The notes under the pieces are model-generated. The model was not told where the DNA came from. It saw only the letters and a program-made list of their open reading frames with translations, and did no database searches. A DNA stretch of 64,000 bases from Nostoc sp. PCC 7107. GTDB lineage: Bacteria > Cyanobacteriota > Cyanobacteriia > Cyanobacteriales > Nostocaceae. The DNA lies in contig NC_019676.1 in the NCBI RefSeq assembly GCF_000316625.1, positions 5,474,501 to 5,538,500 on the forward strand, given 5' to 3'. This document shows, piece by piece, positions 26,595 to 35,432 of this stretch. Numbering within the stretch: the first letter of the stretch is position 1; each line of letters begins with the position of its first letter. Made by a program: the position numbers and the translations under genes.

Positions 26595-26616
26595 ATTTAG
26601 TGCAAATGTACTAAAT
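26595..26616 (-). promoter_or_regulatory. Operator-like dyad upstream of tnsB
   Basis: ATTTAGTGCAAATGTACTAA plus AT is an inverted repeat with 7-bp perfect arms (ATTTAGT/ACTAAAT). Its core is identical to the ietA site over 15 bases. It lies about 125 bp before the tnsB start, and a -10-like TAATAC is next to it. It is a candidate site for a CAST-encoded repressor or for LexA. Confidence 0.65.
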
Positions 26617-26647
26617 AAAATTATAATACCACTATTCAAGCTAAAAA

Positions 26648-26874
26648 GCGACAGCTAATTTGTTATGAAACTAGAAAATTTTAGAAAACGTAAAATTTTA
26701 AAAGACGACGTTTATTTTGTTATTATTTAAATCAACGACAAGTAAAGTGTTAAATAAACTACTAACCCATTACATAATAAAAAACGTTGTAAACACTCAT
26801 GTAGCAACATTTTTGATAGTTTTATATTTGACGACATTATTTTGTTAAGACGACAAATAATTAGTTATTCAACA
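26648..26874 (-). mobile_element. Transposon left end with five TnsB-type binding sites
   Basis: Five co-oriented motifs fit, on the minus strand, AACAAA-TTA-nTGTCGTC and its variants: 26851-26865, 26830-26846, 26734-26751, 26704-26721 and 26648-26664. Reading from 26874 the end is TGTTGAATAACTAATTATTT followed by GTCGTC. The TGT-to-GTCGTC spacing equals that of the Scytonema CAST left end as I recall it. The first host bases would be ACTTA (26875-26879), the expected 5-bp target duplication. The matching copy is outside the window. Confidence 0.82.
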
Positions 26875-26993
26875 ACTTAAATTTATCTGCATTTAATTGA
26901 GGTTGATACTTGTTGAATATCTCATGGAAGTATAACTAAACTAAAAAAATATGATAGCAATATTTGCTGTGATTCCCAGCCAAGAGTGCAAAG
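26875..26993. other. Host flank of the CAST with candidate protospacers
   Basis: These 119 bases separate the transposon end from the stop of the receiver-kinase gene. On the minus strand GTT triplets at 26934-26936 and 26939-26941 are GTN PAM candidates. They lie 59 and 64 bp from the insertion point, close to the 60-66 bp known for V-K CASTs. No tRNA arm or T-loop motif is visible. Confidence 0.45.
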
Positions 26994-28295
26994 CTAAATT
27001 GGTAGAGTAATCACAAACTTCGTTCCCTGACCAGAAATTGACGAACAGAGGATGTGTCCATTATGTTTATCGACAATGATTTGGTAGCTAATCGCTAATC
27101 CTAGACCAGTTCCCTTACCCACAGGCTTAGTTGTAAAAGATGGCTCAAAAATTCTAGCTTGCACTTCCGGCGGCATACCTAAAGCATTATCTTCGATACA
27201 AATTGTGACTGTTTGTTGCTGATCATCGACTGATGTAGTAATTGTAATTGTGTATTGACAAGGAGCTATCTTCTGTTTTAAGGCGTTTTGATGCAGGTCA
27301 TCAAAGGCATCAATAGCATTAGCAACAATATTCATAAACACCTGATTTAGTTGTCCGGGATAGCAAGTAATTGGGGGTAACTCACTGTATTGTGTAACAA
27401 CGTCAATTTTAGGGCGATCACCTTGGTCTTTGAGACGATGCTTTAACAGCATGATGGTACTATCAAGTCCTTCGTGAATTTGAAACTTGACCTTAGATGA
27501 AATATCGGCACGAGCAAATGTTCTCAAAGATAAGCTGATGTCTTTTAGACGATCAATTCCCTGGTGCATGGATAACAGAAGTTTGGGTAAATCCTCAACT
27601 AGATACTCTAAGTCAATTTCTTCCATCAATTCTTCCAGTTCGGGATCTGCCTCTGATAACTTGTGCTGTTGCAGATTAACCAAACGAAACAGATCATTGA
27701 CATATTGCTCAATATAAGAGCAGTTGCCACTAATAAAACCAATCGGGTTATTAATCTCATGACCTATACCCGCAACCAGCTGTCCCAGAGTAGACATTTT
27801 CTCACTCTGGATTAATTGCAATTGGGTTTGTTGTAACTGTTGTATGGAATGGGTTAATTCTGCGGTACGTTCTTGCACCCGTTGTTCCAATGTCCGCGTC
27901 AAATGGGAGATTTTTAGGTGTAACTTAAGTCGAGCAATGACTTCTTCTTGTTGAAAAGGTTTGGTAATGTAGTCAACTGCGCCAATTTCCAGTCCTTTCA
28001 CTTTGTCTGTAGCATCAGACAAGGCAGTCATAAAAATGACAGGAATACTCTGAGTGATATCATTAGCTTTCAGCCTGCGACAAGTTTCAAATCCATCAAG
28101 ACCTGGCATCATCACATCAAGGAGAATCAAATCGGGATGAGCGTATTCTGTTTGTTCGATCGCTGACTCGCCATCCGTAGCCATCAGTGCTTTCCAACCA
28201 CATCCCTTAATTGCTTCCGATAGCACCTTCAGATTATTGGGATTATCATCCACCAATAATATGTGCATTGGTTTCAAAAGAGTTTGAGTGATCAT
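26994..28295 (-). CDS. Receiver domain-histidine kinase
   Basis: A 433-residue soluble protein. An N-terminal receiver domain (DD at 16-17, phospho-acceptor D60 in [14 protein letters not shown]112 in YITKPF) is followed by a coiled coil (about 120-170) and a kinase core with H179 in GIGHEINNP, an N box (IVANAIDAF) and a G box ([11 protein letters not shown]). Its ATG overlaps the stop of the CHASE2 kinase gene (ATGA). The two proteins are therefore probably made together and may form a phosphorelay in which the CHASE2 kinase feeds this receiver. The insertion of the CAST lies 120 bp after its stop and does not break it. Confidence 0.9.
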   Translation of the reverse strand: MITQTLLKPMHILLVDDNPNNLKVLSEAIKGCGWKALMATDGESAIEQTEYAHPDLILLDVMMPGLDGFETCRRLKANDITQSIPVIFMTALSDATDKVKGLEIGAVDYITKPFQQEEVIARLKLHLKISHLTRTLEQRVQERTAELTHSIQQLQQTQLQLIQSEKMSTLGQLVAGIGHEINNPIGFISGNCSYIEQYVNDLFRLVNLQQHKLSEADPELEELMEEIDLEYLVEDLPKLLLSMHQGIDRLKDISLSLRTFARADISSKVKFQIHEGLDSTIMLLKHRLKDQGDRPKIDVVTQYSELPPITCYPGQLNQVFMNIVANAIDAFDDLHQNALKQKIAPCQYTITITTSVDDQQQTVTICIEDNALGMPPEVQARIFEPSFTTKPVGKGTGLGLAISYQIIVDKHNGHILCSSISGQGTKFVITLPI

Positions 28296-31120
28296 TGATG
28301 TGACTCCGTGGTAACAAATGTTTTCAGGAACTTACGGATCTTTGTGGTTTGGAAATTGACAGTAAGTTTACCCAAGGTAGTCGCAAAAGGAGTGAACTGA
28401 CTATCTTGCTTAATTAACTCTGTGATAATTGCCTCGATCGCAGGAATATCCCCCATCATTGCCAGATGATATAGTTGTTGCAAAATCTCCTGAGATGGCA
28501 AAATCAATTCACTATTCTGATCTATTGGCTCATTCTTGGCAGGTAACTGCTGAGATGGAGATTGGGCATAGATCCAGTCCACATTGAGGAGCGATCGCAG
28601 TGCATTTAATAATTCATCAACTTGCAAAGGTTTAGGTAAGAACGCTGTTGCGCCAGCCTCTAAACTTCGTTGCTGATTCTCCTCAAACACTCTAGCACTA
28701 GAGACAATAATCGGAATCAAACGAGTTTGAGGATTTTCTTGTAATTGCACCATTAGCTCAAAACCATCCATATTTGGCATCGCTAAATCCAGCACAATCA
28801 TATCCGGCTGATGTTCAGTTGCCATCTGTAACCCCTGTTTGCCGTCGATTGCTTCTAAAGTTCGACAGCCAATTTTTTGTAGCAAACTACTCAACAAAGA
28901 AAGATGGTTGCGATCATCATCCACAATCAAAATTTTTGGCGTACGACCCCGAATCCCCATGATTTTCTGATCGCTGGCGGCAATAGTTCCCGTATTCCAG
29001 TCGTGGGAAACTGGCATTGGGACTGTTAAATCCAGCCAAAATAGACTACCCTCTCCCAAGCTACTTTGTACTTGAATTTGGCTACCCATTAATGTGGCAA
29101 TTCTTTGACTGATGGCTAATCCTAAACCTGTCCCTTCAGATTTCCGTCCAGCTTCACCTACTTGCTCAAAGGCCAAAAAGATTTTCTCTAATTGGTCTGG
29201 TGACATCCCAATACCTGTATCTTCAATCTGGAAGCGAATCTTTTGATAGGTTACGTCTTTAGTCTCATTGGTCACTTGGGAAAACTCTTGCTCAATCACA
29301 TCTACTTTAAATGTGACGCTACCACTGTCTGTAAATTTGATAGCGTTGCCCAGTAAGTTGATCAAAACTTGCCTTAGCCGCTTTTCATCTACTTGAATGA
29401 CCACTGCTAAGGAATTGTCCATTAAGATGTTAAATCCAATTCCTTTTTGTTCGGCTCGAATACTGCAAATCTCAGTTACACTATGCAAAAAAGTGGGTAA
29501 ATGTACATTAGTTGTCACTAATTCTAATTTACGAGCTTCAATTTTTGAGAGATCTAAAATGTCGTTGATCAACATCAGTAGGTGCGACCCACATTGATAA
29601 ATAATACTGACTCCTTCCCGATTTTTCTCAGTCAAGTTTGGCGATAGTTCCAGCACTTGGGCAAAACCCAGAATGCCATTTAATGGTGTGCGTAACTCAT
29701 GACTCATATTAGCCAAAAACTCACTCTTGGCTTCGTTAGCAGCGTCAGCAGCCTGTTTGGCCTCCAGCAGTTCATGAGTTCGCTCTTCAACTTTAAATTC
29801 AAGAGTTTTAGAATAATCGAGAAGTTGAGAGTTGGCAATTTCTAGTTGTCGATTCGCTTCTTCTAACTTTTGCTGTTTATAGGCATTAGTAGTAGCAATG
29901 ACGCTACCAATAAATGCCGCTAATCCTGGTGTTAAAGGAATTAGAAGACCGTGGAGAAACATCCCGTAGCCACCACCCATCAAGGCACCACTGATGCCCA
30001 CACTTGCCCATAAAATTTTCCCACCCGGAACTTTGCGCTGGGTATGCACACTTGCTAAAAACCAACTACCACCAGAACCGATCAAAGACCATGCAATAAT
30101 CCAAAAAGATGCTACTGTTCCAGATACACCGTGCAGGTTGGCTTTGCCAGTTTTTGCACCTTGGACTATTTGATGGGCAATATTGGCATGAATAACAACC
30201 CCTGGTGTAGGTTTTTGGGCAGAAATTAAAGAAGAACTAAAAGGTGTGCTAAAAAAGTCATTGGTACTGGCAGCCGTTGACCCAATAAATACCATGCGAT
30301 CGCGCATCATCTTGGATGGAATTTTGCCTGCCAAAACATCTCGCATAGCCACTGTACGAAACGCTGTTTCTGAACCATGCCATTTGAGCAAAATTTGATA
30401 ACCACCAACATCAGCATCAGAATAACCCGCCTCTTGATTTTGGAGTGGTAGATAGATTTGCTTATTCAAGCGAAACTTCTGTTGCTTTTCGTCAACAGAT
30501 TCTAAGGAGATTTTGTCAACTTCCAGGTACTTGAGGGCAACAAGAGTTGCCAGTCCCGCTTTAACCTTTCCCTCTTGTTTGGCATCAGTGGAGGTAAGTA
30601 AGGCACGACGCACATGGCGATCGCTATCTAAAACCAAATCGGCTAATCCTACTTGATCCAGTTTTTGCAACTCCGGTGGCGGATTAACACGCTCCCCAGT
30701 AATTTTCTCCACGCCAATTAAATTGGGAGTGTTACGAAAGATTTTGACAAGTTGTTCATATCCTTTGCCTTCGGGTAAATCTCGATAGATATCCAAACCA
30801 ATGGCGCGGGGTTGTTGCGCTCGAATTTTTTCTAGTAATTGTGCTAGTGATAAATCTGGAATTGGCCATTTACCAACTGATTGGATATCGCGTTCATCAA
30901 TTGTCACAATAACAATTTCGTCAGCGATGATATTTTGCGAACACCCAATGAGGGCGCGTGCTTCGCACGAACGCTGTCGCATCCATTCATCACGAAGTTT
31001 CCACTCCGGCAAATTAAAAAGTCCCAATGACTGCCCAACAATAACTGTGAGAGCGACACTGGGAGTAATAATTAAAACACTACGAGAGCGTTGGATGAAA
31101 CCTTGGAATTTACGCCACAT
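28292..31120 (-). CDS. CHASE2-domain hybrid histidine kinase
   Basis: A 942-residue membrane sensor. A TM helix at about 14-36 leads into an extracytoplasmic CHASE2 domain (about 40-310, with [18 protein letters not shown] and [13 protein letters not shown]). About three TM helices follow at 330-405, then a coiled coil. The kinase core has the H box [17 protein letters not shown] (about 475), N and G boxes, and a C-terminal receiver ([23 protein letters not shown]). The last 100 residues have no phosphotransfer histidine motif that I recognise. CHASE2 kinases sense unknown signals outside the membrane. The genomic context points to surface or secretion status. Confidence 0.92.
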   Translation of the reverse strand: MWRKFQGFIQRSRSVLIITPSVALTVIVGQSLGLFNLPEWKLRDEWMRQRSCEARALIGCSQNIIADEIVIVTIDERDIQSVGKWPIPDLSLAQLLEKIRAQQPRAIGLDIYRDLPEGKGYEQLVKIFRNTPNLIGVEKITGERVNPPPELQKLDQVGLADLVLDSDRHVRRALLTSTDAKQEGKVKAGLATLVALKYLEVDKISLESVDEKQQKFRLNKQIYLPLQNQEAGYSDADVGGYQILLKWHGSETAFRTVAMRDVLAGKIPSKMMRDRMVFIGSTAASTNDFFSTPFSSSLISAQKPTPGVVIHANIAHQIVQGAKTGKANLHGVSGTVASFWIIAWSLIGSGGSWFLASVHTQRKVPGGKILWASVGISGALMGGGYGMFLHGLLIPLTPGLAAFIGSVIATTNAYKQQKLEEANRQLEIANSQLLDYSKTLEFKVEERTHELLEAKQAADAANEAKSEFLANMSHELRTPLNGILGFAQVLELSPNLTEKNREGVSIIYQCGSHLLMLINDILDLSKIEARKLELVTTNVHLPTFLHSVTEICSIRAEQKGIGFNILMDNSLAVVIQVDEKRLRQVLINLLGNAIKFTDSGSVTFKVDVIEQEFSQVTNETKDVTYQKIRFQIEDTGIGMSPDQLEKIFLAFEQVGEAGRKSEGTGLGLAISQRIATLMGSQIQVQSSLGEGSLFWLDLTVPMPVSHDWNTGTIAASDQKIMGIRGRTPKILIVDDDRNHLSLLSSLLQKIGCRTLEAIDGKQGLQMATEHQPDMIVLDLAMPNMDGFELMVQLQENPQTRLIPIIVSSARVFEENQQRSLEAGATAFLPKPLQVDELLNALRSLLNVDWIYAQSPSQQLPAKNEPIDQNSELILPSQEILQQLYHLAMMGDIPAIEAIITELIKQDSQFTPFATTLGKLTVNFQTTKIRKFLKTFVTTESHQ

Positions 31121-31249
31121 AATTTCGCCAGAGGCTTATAACATTGATTACCATTGGTCAGCCATGACTCCACTAACACTTGTCTGAGATTGCGGGGCAT
31201 TGGGTGTTAGAAAAACTCTTCCTAGTCCCTAGCCCCTGGTCTTTAATTC

Positions 31250-32233
31250 CTAATTAGTAGATGCGACTAAGGGAACTTTTGCAACATCCTTTAAGCTAAC
31301 GGAGGAGAGAAGTTCCTGCCATTGCTTAATCAGGGTGACATTTTCAGGTTGAGTAGTTTGCAGTACAGCCATTGTGGCTACACAGTCATACCACACACCA
31401 TTTTTACCCAAAGCGGTTGCCCGCTTCAGAGCATCTTCTTGCTGCATGGCTGTTGTCAGTTCAGCAGTAGGCTGGATACGCTCAATCCAACCATCAACGT
31501 AAGGTGTACTTGGGCTAAGTGTTCTATCCACTTTCAGCGCCAAGAACCATTGATAGTTTTTACCCACAGCTAAAGCAGGCGCATCTGTTGGTAATTTGAC
31601 TGCTATTACTCCAGTTTTCCCTGCAACCGGAATAGTCATTTGATACTGTGTATTACCAGTTTCATCTTTGAGGCTAAACACAGCTTCTTCTGCATTAGAA
31701 GCAGGAAGGTAGACTAAAATTGTGGGATGTCCAGAAATCGTTGTGCCATAGAAGCTTTCTGGTAGAAGGGCGATAAGCGCTGCCGGCCCAGCTGCTGCTA
31801 CAGTCGAAGGATTCAAGTAGTAACTACCAAGACGAGAAGCACCTCCAGAGGCCTGTTGAGGAGCGCTGTTATCTTTTTTGGGAGTAAAAAGATTACCACG
31901 AGAAGCACCTCCAGAAGCCTGTTGAGGAGCGCTGTTATCTTTTTTGGGAGTGAAAAGATTACCACGAGAAGCCCCTCCAGTGGCTTGCTTAGGCGCACTG
32001 TTATCTTTTTTGGGAGTAAAAAGATTACCACGAGACGCGCCTCCAGTGGCTTGCTTAGGCGCACTGTTACTTTTACTTGGGGTAAAGATACTGCCGCGAG
32101 AAGCTCCTCCAGTGGCTTCTTTTGGCGCAGAATTTTTTACAGGCGGGGTAAATGTTACAGCAGATGCACTAGCCCATGTACTGCTAACAATCAGAGCAAT
32201 GATGCTCAATGTAGTTAGATATCGATGTTTCAT
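31250..32233 (-). CDS. DUF928 protein with tandem 22-residue repeats
   Basis: A roughly 327-residue exported protein. The signal peptide MKHRYLTTLSIIALIVSSTW is followed by an AXA site. I start at this ATG because upstream in-frame ATGs would only add a non-signal leader. Five 22-residue repeats of the form FTPKKDNSAPQQASGGASRG follow (about 28-137), then a DUF928 domain (TILVYLPASNAEEAVFSLKD, KNYQWFLALKVD, VDGWIERI). DUF928 is of unknown function and, in cyanobacteria, is often found near CHASE2 and CHAT genes. The repeat part is rich in Ser, Gly, Ala and Lys and is likely disordered. Confidence 0.85.
   Translation of the reverse strand: MKHRYLTTLSIIALIVSSTWASASAVTFTPPVKNSAPKEATGGASRGSIFTPSKSNSAPKQATGGASRGNLFTPKKDNSAPKQATGGASRGNLFTPKKDNSAPQQASGGASRGNLFTPKKDNSAPQQASGGASRLGSYYLNPSTVAAAGPAALIALLPESFYGTTISGHPTILVYLPASNAEEAVFSLKDETGNTQYQMTIPVAGKTGVIAVKLPTDAPALAVGKNYQWFLALKVDRTLSPSTPYVDGWIERIQPTAELTTAMQQEDALKRATALGKNGVWYDCVATMAVLQTTQPENVTLIKQWQELLSSVSLKDVAKVPLVASTN
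31823..32152 (-). repeat. Five in-frame 66-bp tandem repeats in the DUF928 gene
   Basis: Five units of 66 bp encode 22 residues each. The central ones are nearly identical at the DNA level, and the outer ones (TPPVKNSAPKEATGG and the last unit) have diverged. This fits growth by slippage or unequal crossing-over from the middle, and copy number is likely to vary between strains. Confidence 0.85.
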
Positions 32234-32423
32234 TATGTTTGATCTCATCTCATTAAGTAGTGACGGAAAATACATTAAATAACACTGTGCAAACAACTCC
32301 TGAAATACTTTTAAATCCCAGTTAAATTGGGGAAGGCTACTAGTATTTATATCCGAATTCGTGTAAAAAATCCATAAAGAAATGGTTTCTTTAGAGCCAT
32401 GAGACCACGGTAAAATTACTTAA

Positions 32424-34991
32424 CTACAACCAGTTTCCCACCAAAACAAAGGCAGACCAAAAAAACGGATCGCGGAAATCAGTTTGGCGAATCAGGTTAA
32501 TTTGTGCCTGTCGTAGTGCTTCGGCCTTTGTGATTTTGGGCTGCCGTAGTTGGTCATAGAAACGAGTCATGAGCATTTGGGCGGCTTTATCTTTAACTGG
32601 CCAGAGTGTGGCAATGGTAGAACGAGCGCCGGATTTGACAGCTAACCCAGCTAATCCCAGAGCAGCCCGATCATCTCCACTAGCAGTATCACAGGCACTC
32701 AGTACTAATAATTCGATCGCCTTTGATGAGTTCCCACTACGATTTTTGAGGAGTTCGGACAATTCCTTCACATTCACTTGTCCATCCCATGTAAGTAAGA
32801 AAGTATCTTCGAGACGAGAACTAAATTGTCCGTGGGTTGCTAGGTGAACAACATTCGCCTTATTAGATTTCACTTGATCGGCGAGGGCTTGACTGGTGAA
32901 TTGCTGGTTAAGTAAGGCTGAAGATGGAACTTTCTGGGCTATTTGCCTCACTTCTGATTCCACCGCGGGTAAAGCACTAAAACCAGCACGAGATTCACTA
33001 ATCCCGCCAACAATTGCATCAATGTGGTTTTGCTGGAGTGAACGAGCCGCCATCAGTTGCAATCCTGGGGAAAGTGCCACAGCATACTTTTCAATCAGAT
33101 ATTGCTTACCGTCATACAAGGCGGCCATGGGAATGTTCCGCAATCGCCCATCTAAAACAAATACCAATGTCTTAGTGTCTTTGAAGGCTTGATCTGCTTC
33201 TGCTGGACGAATCAACCAGTCATAAATCTGTCGGGATAATTGCTCTCGAACGGTTGAGTCGGAAACTGGGTTGAGAGCAACGAGGAAATTCTCTAGAGTT
33301 TGGTCAATTTCCGCTTGAGATTTGGGAGTGGCGTAGTAACGCAGTGGTTTTCCGGCTTGAGAAAAAATTACACCTAAGCGATCGCTTAAAATAATCGGAT
33401 AAACTACTGTTGCCGTGGGGTCAACTTGATCAATTTGTTGGGCTTTATCTAAACAAGCTTCGCGGAAAAAGTTATCTAGTTCAGCGACTTGGAGTGACTC
33501 AATTAATTCACGGGCTTGTGTTAATGCAGGTTGGGTAGGTTGCTCATCTAGTAGTAAACTCACTAATTCCCGATAGACAGGCTCAACACTTTCGCGGAAA
33601 GAAAATTGGACATCGGGGTTGACAGCAACCATATCCCCTCGCAATGCCTTTAATGACTTCACGGCTTCGGTATAAGCTGTAATGGCTTGGGGGTGATTGC
33701 CTTGTTGCTTATACAACTTTCCTACCTGCCATGCTGATTGAGCAATCAGATCATCCGCTTGGATTTGGCGGGCAATATTCAAAGATTTCTCGGCTAATTC
33801 CTGCGCCTGAGACCACTGTTTTTGGCGACTATAGAGTTGCGCCCACTCATGCAGTGCATAGGATTGAGCGCTACTATCCTGAATTTTTTGGGCAGATTTA
33901 ACAGTGTCTGCCATCAATTGCGCTGACTCTTTGCTTGATAAAATTCGCTCTGGGTTTTCTAAACGATTCAATGTGGCGACAAAATTAATTGCTGCACCAA
34001 GAGAACTATGACTGGGCGGTAGTTCTGACAACTGTTGTCGTAATTGTGGTGCCAGTGGAATTGCATATTCCAGTTTGTGATGATCCACTAATAATTTGAA
34101 CCGAGCTAAACGCGCTTGTAAAGCTTCATTAGGATTTGTCGCTGCGGTTTCAGCATCTTCAAAGTAATTTAGGGCGGCTTCTGGGTCTTGCAAATCAGTA
34201 GCAACTTTCCCCAGACTGGCAAGAATAGAACTTAACTGAGTTTTAGCAGCAATTTGCTGGGCTGTGGCTAAACTTTTTTCTAATACTGACTGACTGTTGG
34301 GATCGCCGATGGCGTGCAAAGCTAAACCCAGCGATCGCAACCCACTCACTTTGATTTCGGAATCTGGCATTGCTGCCAACTTTTGCCCTAATGCTTCCAA
34401 TTGCTGTTTTGAACGACGGTAAAATCCCAAACTTTGTAAGGCTTGTGCTTGGTTGATTTGACTGCCTAAGCTGCCAATTTTATCCCCTGCTTGCTCATAA
34501 TATTTTTGAGCTTGTCGCCAAATATCTAGGGCAGTTTCCGCCTTGCCAGTACGTAGTTGTAAATTTGCTTGAGTATTCAGTATTTGCGCCCAGATAATGG
34601 CATCTATAGAGGGTTGAGCAGTTTGCAAAATTTTTACACTTTGTTCGATAGATTCTTGGGCGGCTTCCCATTGGTTGAGTTCTTGTTGTGCCAATGATAG
34701 GTAACTCAAACTTAAAGCTTCCTTTGTGCGATCGCCTTGGCTATGGTAATTTTGTACTGCCTTATGCCACGCGTTCACCGCTTCTGTAAAGTTGCCTGAA
34801 TGGTAAAGCTGCCGTCCCTGTTCTAGCCAATTTGTAGACTCCGTAGCGGATACATTGATATTCAGGCTAGGAGGAGAATTTATTGCTACTTGTAGAGATG
34901 CTTGAGCAGGTGTAATAGTCACTGCCAAACATAAACTCAAAAGACTCAGACTGAGATATAGCCAACGACCTTTTTTAATGAGGAAATTCAT
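32424..34991 (-). CDS. Exported TPR-CHAT (caspase-like) protein
   Basis: An 855-residue protein. A signal peptide (LYLSLSLLSLCLAVTITPAQ then A) is followed by about ten TPR-like helical repeats (about 50-470) and a C-terminal CHAT domain with the His/Cys dyad H720 (HLATHGQFS) and C767 (LVLSACDTASGD). CHAT proteins are caspase-family cysteine proteases (separase relatives). Many cyanobacterial TPR-CHAT proteins lie next to haemagglutinin-type secretion genes, as here. The dyad is intact, so protease activity is plausible. The substrate is unknown. It follows the tpsA array on the same strand, with 441 bp holding a decayed tpsA end. Confidence 0.9.
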   Translation of the reverse strand: MNFLIKKGRWLYLSLSLLSLCLAVTITPAQASLQVAINSPPSLNINVSATESTNWLEQGRQLYHSGNFTEAVNAWHKAVQNYHSQGDRTKEALSLSYLSLAQQELNQWEAAQESIEQSVKILQTAQPSIDAIIWAQILNTQANLQLRTGKAETALDIWRQAQKYYEQAGDKIGSLGSQINQAQALQSLGFYRRSKQQLEALGQKLAAMPDSEIKVSGLRSLGLALHAIGDPNSQSVLEKSLATAQQIAAKTQLSSILASLGKVATDLQDPEAALNYFEDAETAATNPNEALQARLARFKLLVDHHKLEYAIPLAPQLRQQLSELPPSHSSLGAAINFVATLNRLENPERILSSKESAQLMADTVKSAQKIQDSSAQSYALHEWAQLYSRQKQWSQAQELAEKSLNIARQIQADDLIAQSAWQVGKLYKQQGNHPQAITAYTEAVKSLKALRGDMVAVNPDVQFSFRESVEPVYRELVSLLLDEQPTQPALTQARELIESLQVAELDNFFREACLDKAQQIDQVDPTATVVYPIILSDRLGVIFSQAGKPLRYYATPKSQAEIDQTLENFLVALNPVSDSTVREQLSRQIYDWLIRPAEADQAFKDTKTLVFVLDGRLRNIPMAALYDGKQYLIEKYAVALSPGLQLMAARSLQQNHIDAIVGGISESRAGFSALPAVESEVRQIAQKVPSSALLNQQFTSQALADQVKSNKANVVHLATHGQFSSRLEDTFLLTWDGQVNVKELSELLKNRSGNSSKAIELLVLSACDTASGDDRAALGLAGLAVKSGARSTIATLWPVKDKAAQMLMTRFYDQLRQPKITKAEALRQAQINLIRQTDFRDPFFWSAFVLVGNWL

Positions 34992-35432
34992 AAGTAGTTA
35001 TAGGTTAAGAATTGAGAGAAGAAATTTATAGAGTCAATTCACCCTTGAAAGCCCACTACAGGCTAATTGCGACTGTCTATTTGTGGGGAATGTCGCTGCA
35101 ATTAACTCAACTTTGCCTTGGGCATTATGTTCGGCTGCGATAAATTAGTAACATTGGCTGGCAATTTGATTAAACTCATAAACTAGTCGCCTTTTATACC
35201 CATATTTTAGTATTCCCAAAATGCTCTGATTTCTAACTCAACTGACTAGGGAATAATTTGGGAGTTGGCTTGGGAGAGTAGGGGGTTTTAAAGTTTTCCC
35301 ATGTAAGTTAGTGGCGATCGCAGTTTTATTTTTATTCTCATAACTGCGTAAATTGTTGGTTTCCTATCTAAAATTCATAGTCAGCATAAAATACTGCTTT
35401 GGTTAAAACGAAGTGTCTTTGTAGAGTAGCCA
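34992..35432. other. Intergenic region between the tpsA array and the CHAT gene
   Basis: This stretch carries the remnant of a further tpsA 3' end (35095-35180), one GCGATCGC near 35315 and otherwise AT-rich DNA, in which the CHAT gene promoter is expected. No complete gene is visible. Confidence 0.6.
35095..35180 (-). pseudogene. Decayed 3' remnant of a ninth tpsA
   Basis: CTGCAATTAACTCAACTTTG and CCTTGGGCATTATGTTCG closely match the end of intact tpsA genes (the GKIELIAA codons on the opposite strand). They are then joined directly to GTAACATTGGCTGGCAATTT, which matches the region that lies about 230 bp further on in intact copies (the LPANVT codons). An internal deletion and substitutions explain the difference. 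Confidence 0.7.

Larger units (their letters stand above)
1..26874 (-). mobile_element. Type V-K CRISPR-associated transposon (CAST), right end outside the window
   Basis: The element runs right to left. The left end is at 26648-26874, then come tnsB, tnsC and tniQ, a cargo of about 20 kb, cas12k and the tracrRNA. This is the standard V-K gene order. No tnsA is present, as expected for V-K elements, which move by replicative, cointegrate-forming transposition. The terminus at 26874 was chosen because TGT and the first GTCGTC motif have the same spacing as I recall for the Scytonema hofmanni CAST left end. The CRISPR array and right end are not in the window, so the element is longer than 26.8 kb. 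The cargo is DISARM, a toxin-antitoxin pair, an IS200-type remnant, an XRE regulator and ietAS. Confidence 0.93.

Noticed and set aside
26875-26993. A tRNA gene or fragment as attachment site
   Set aside because: No T-arm GTTCRA sequence, acceptor stem or anticodon arm can be formed.
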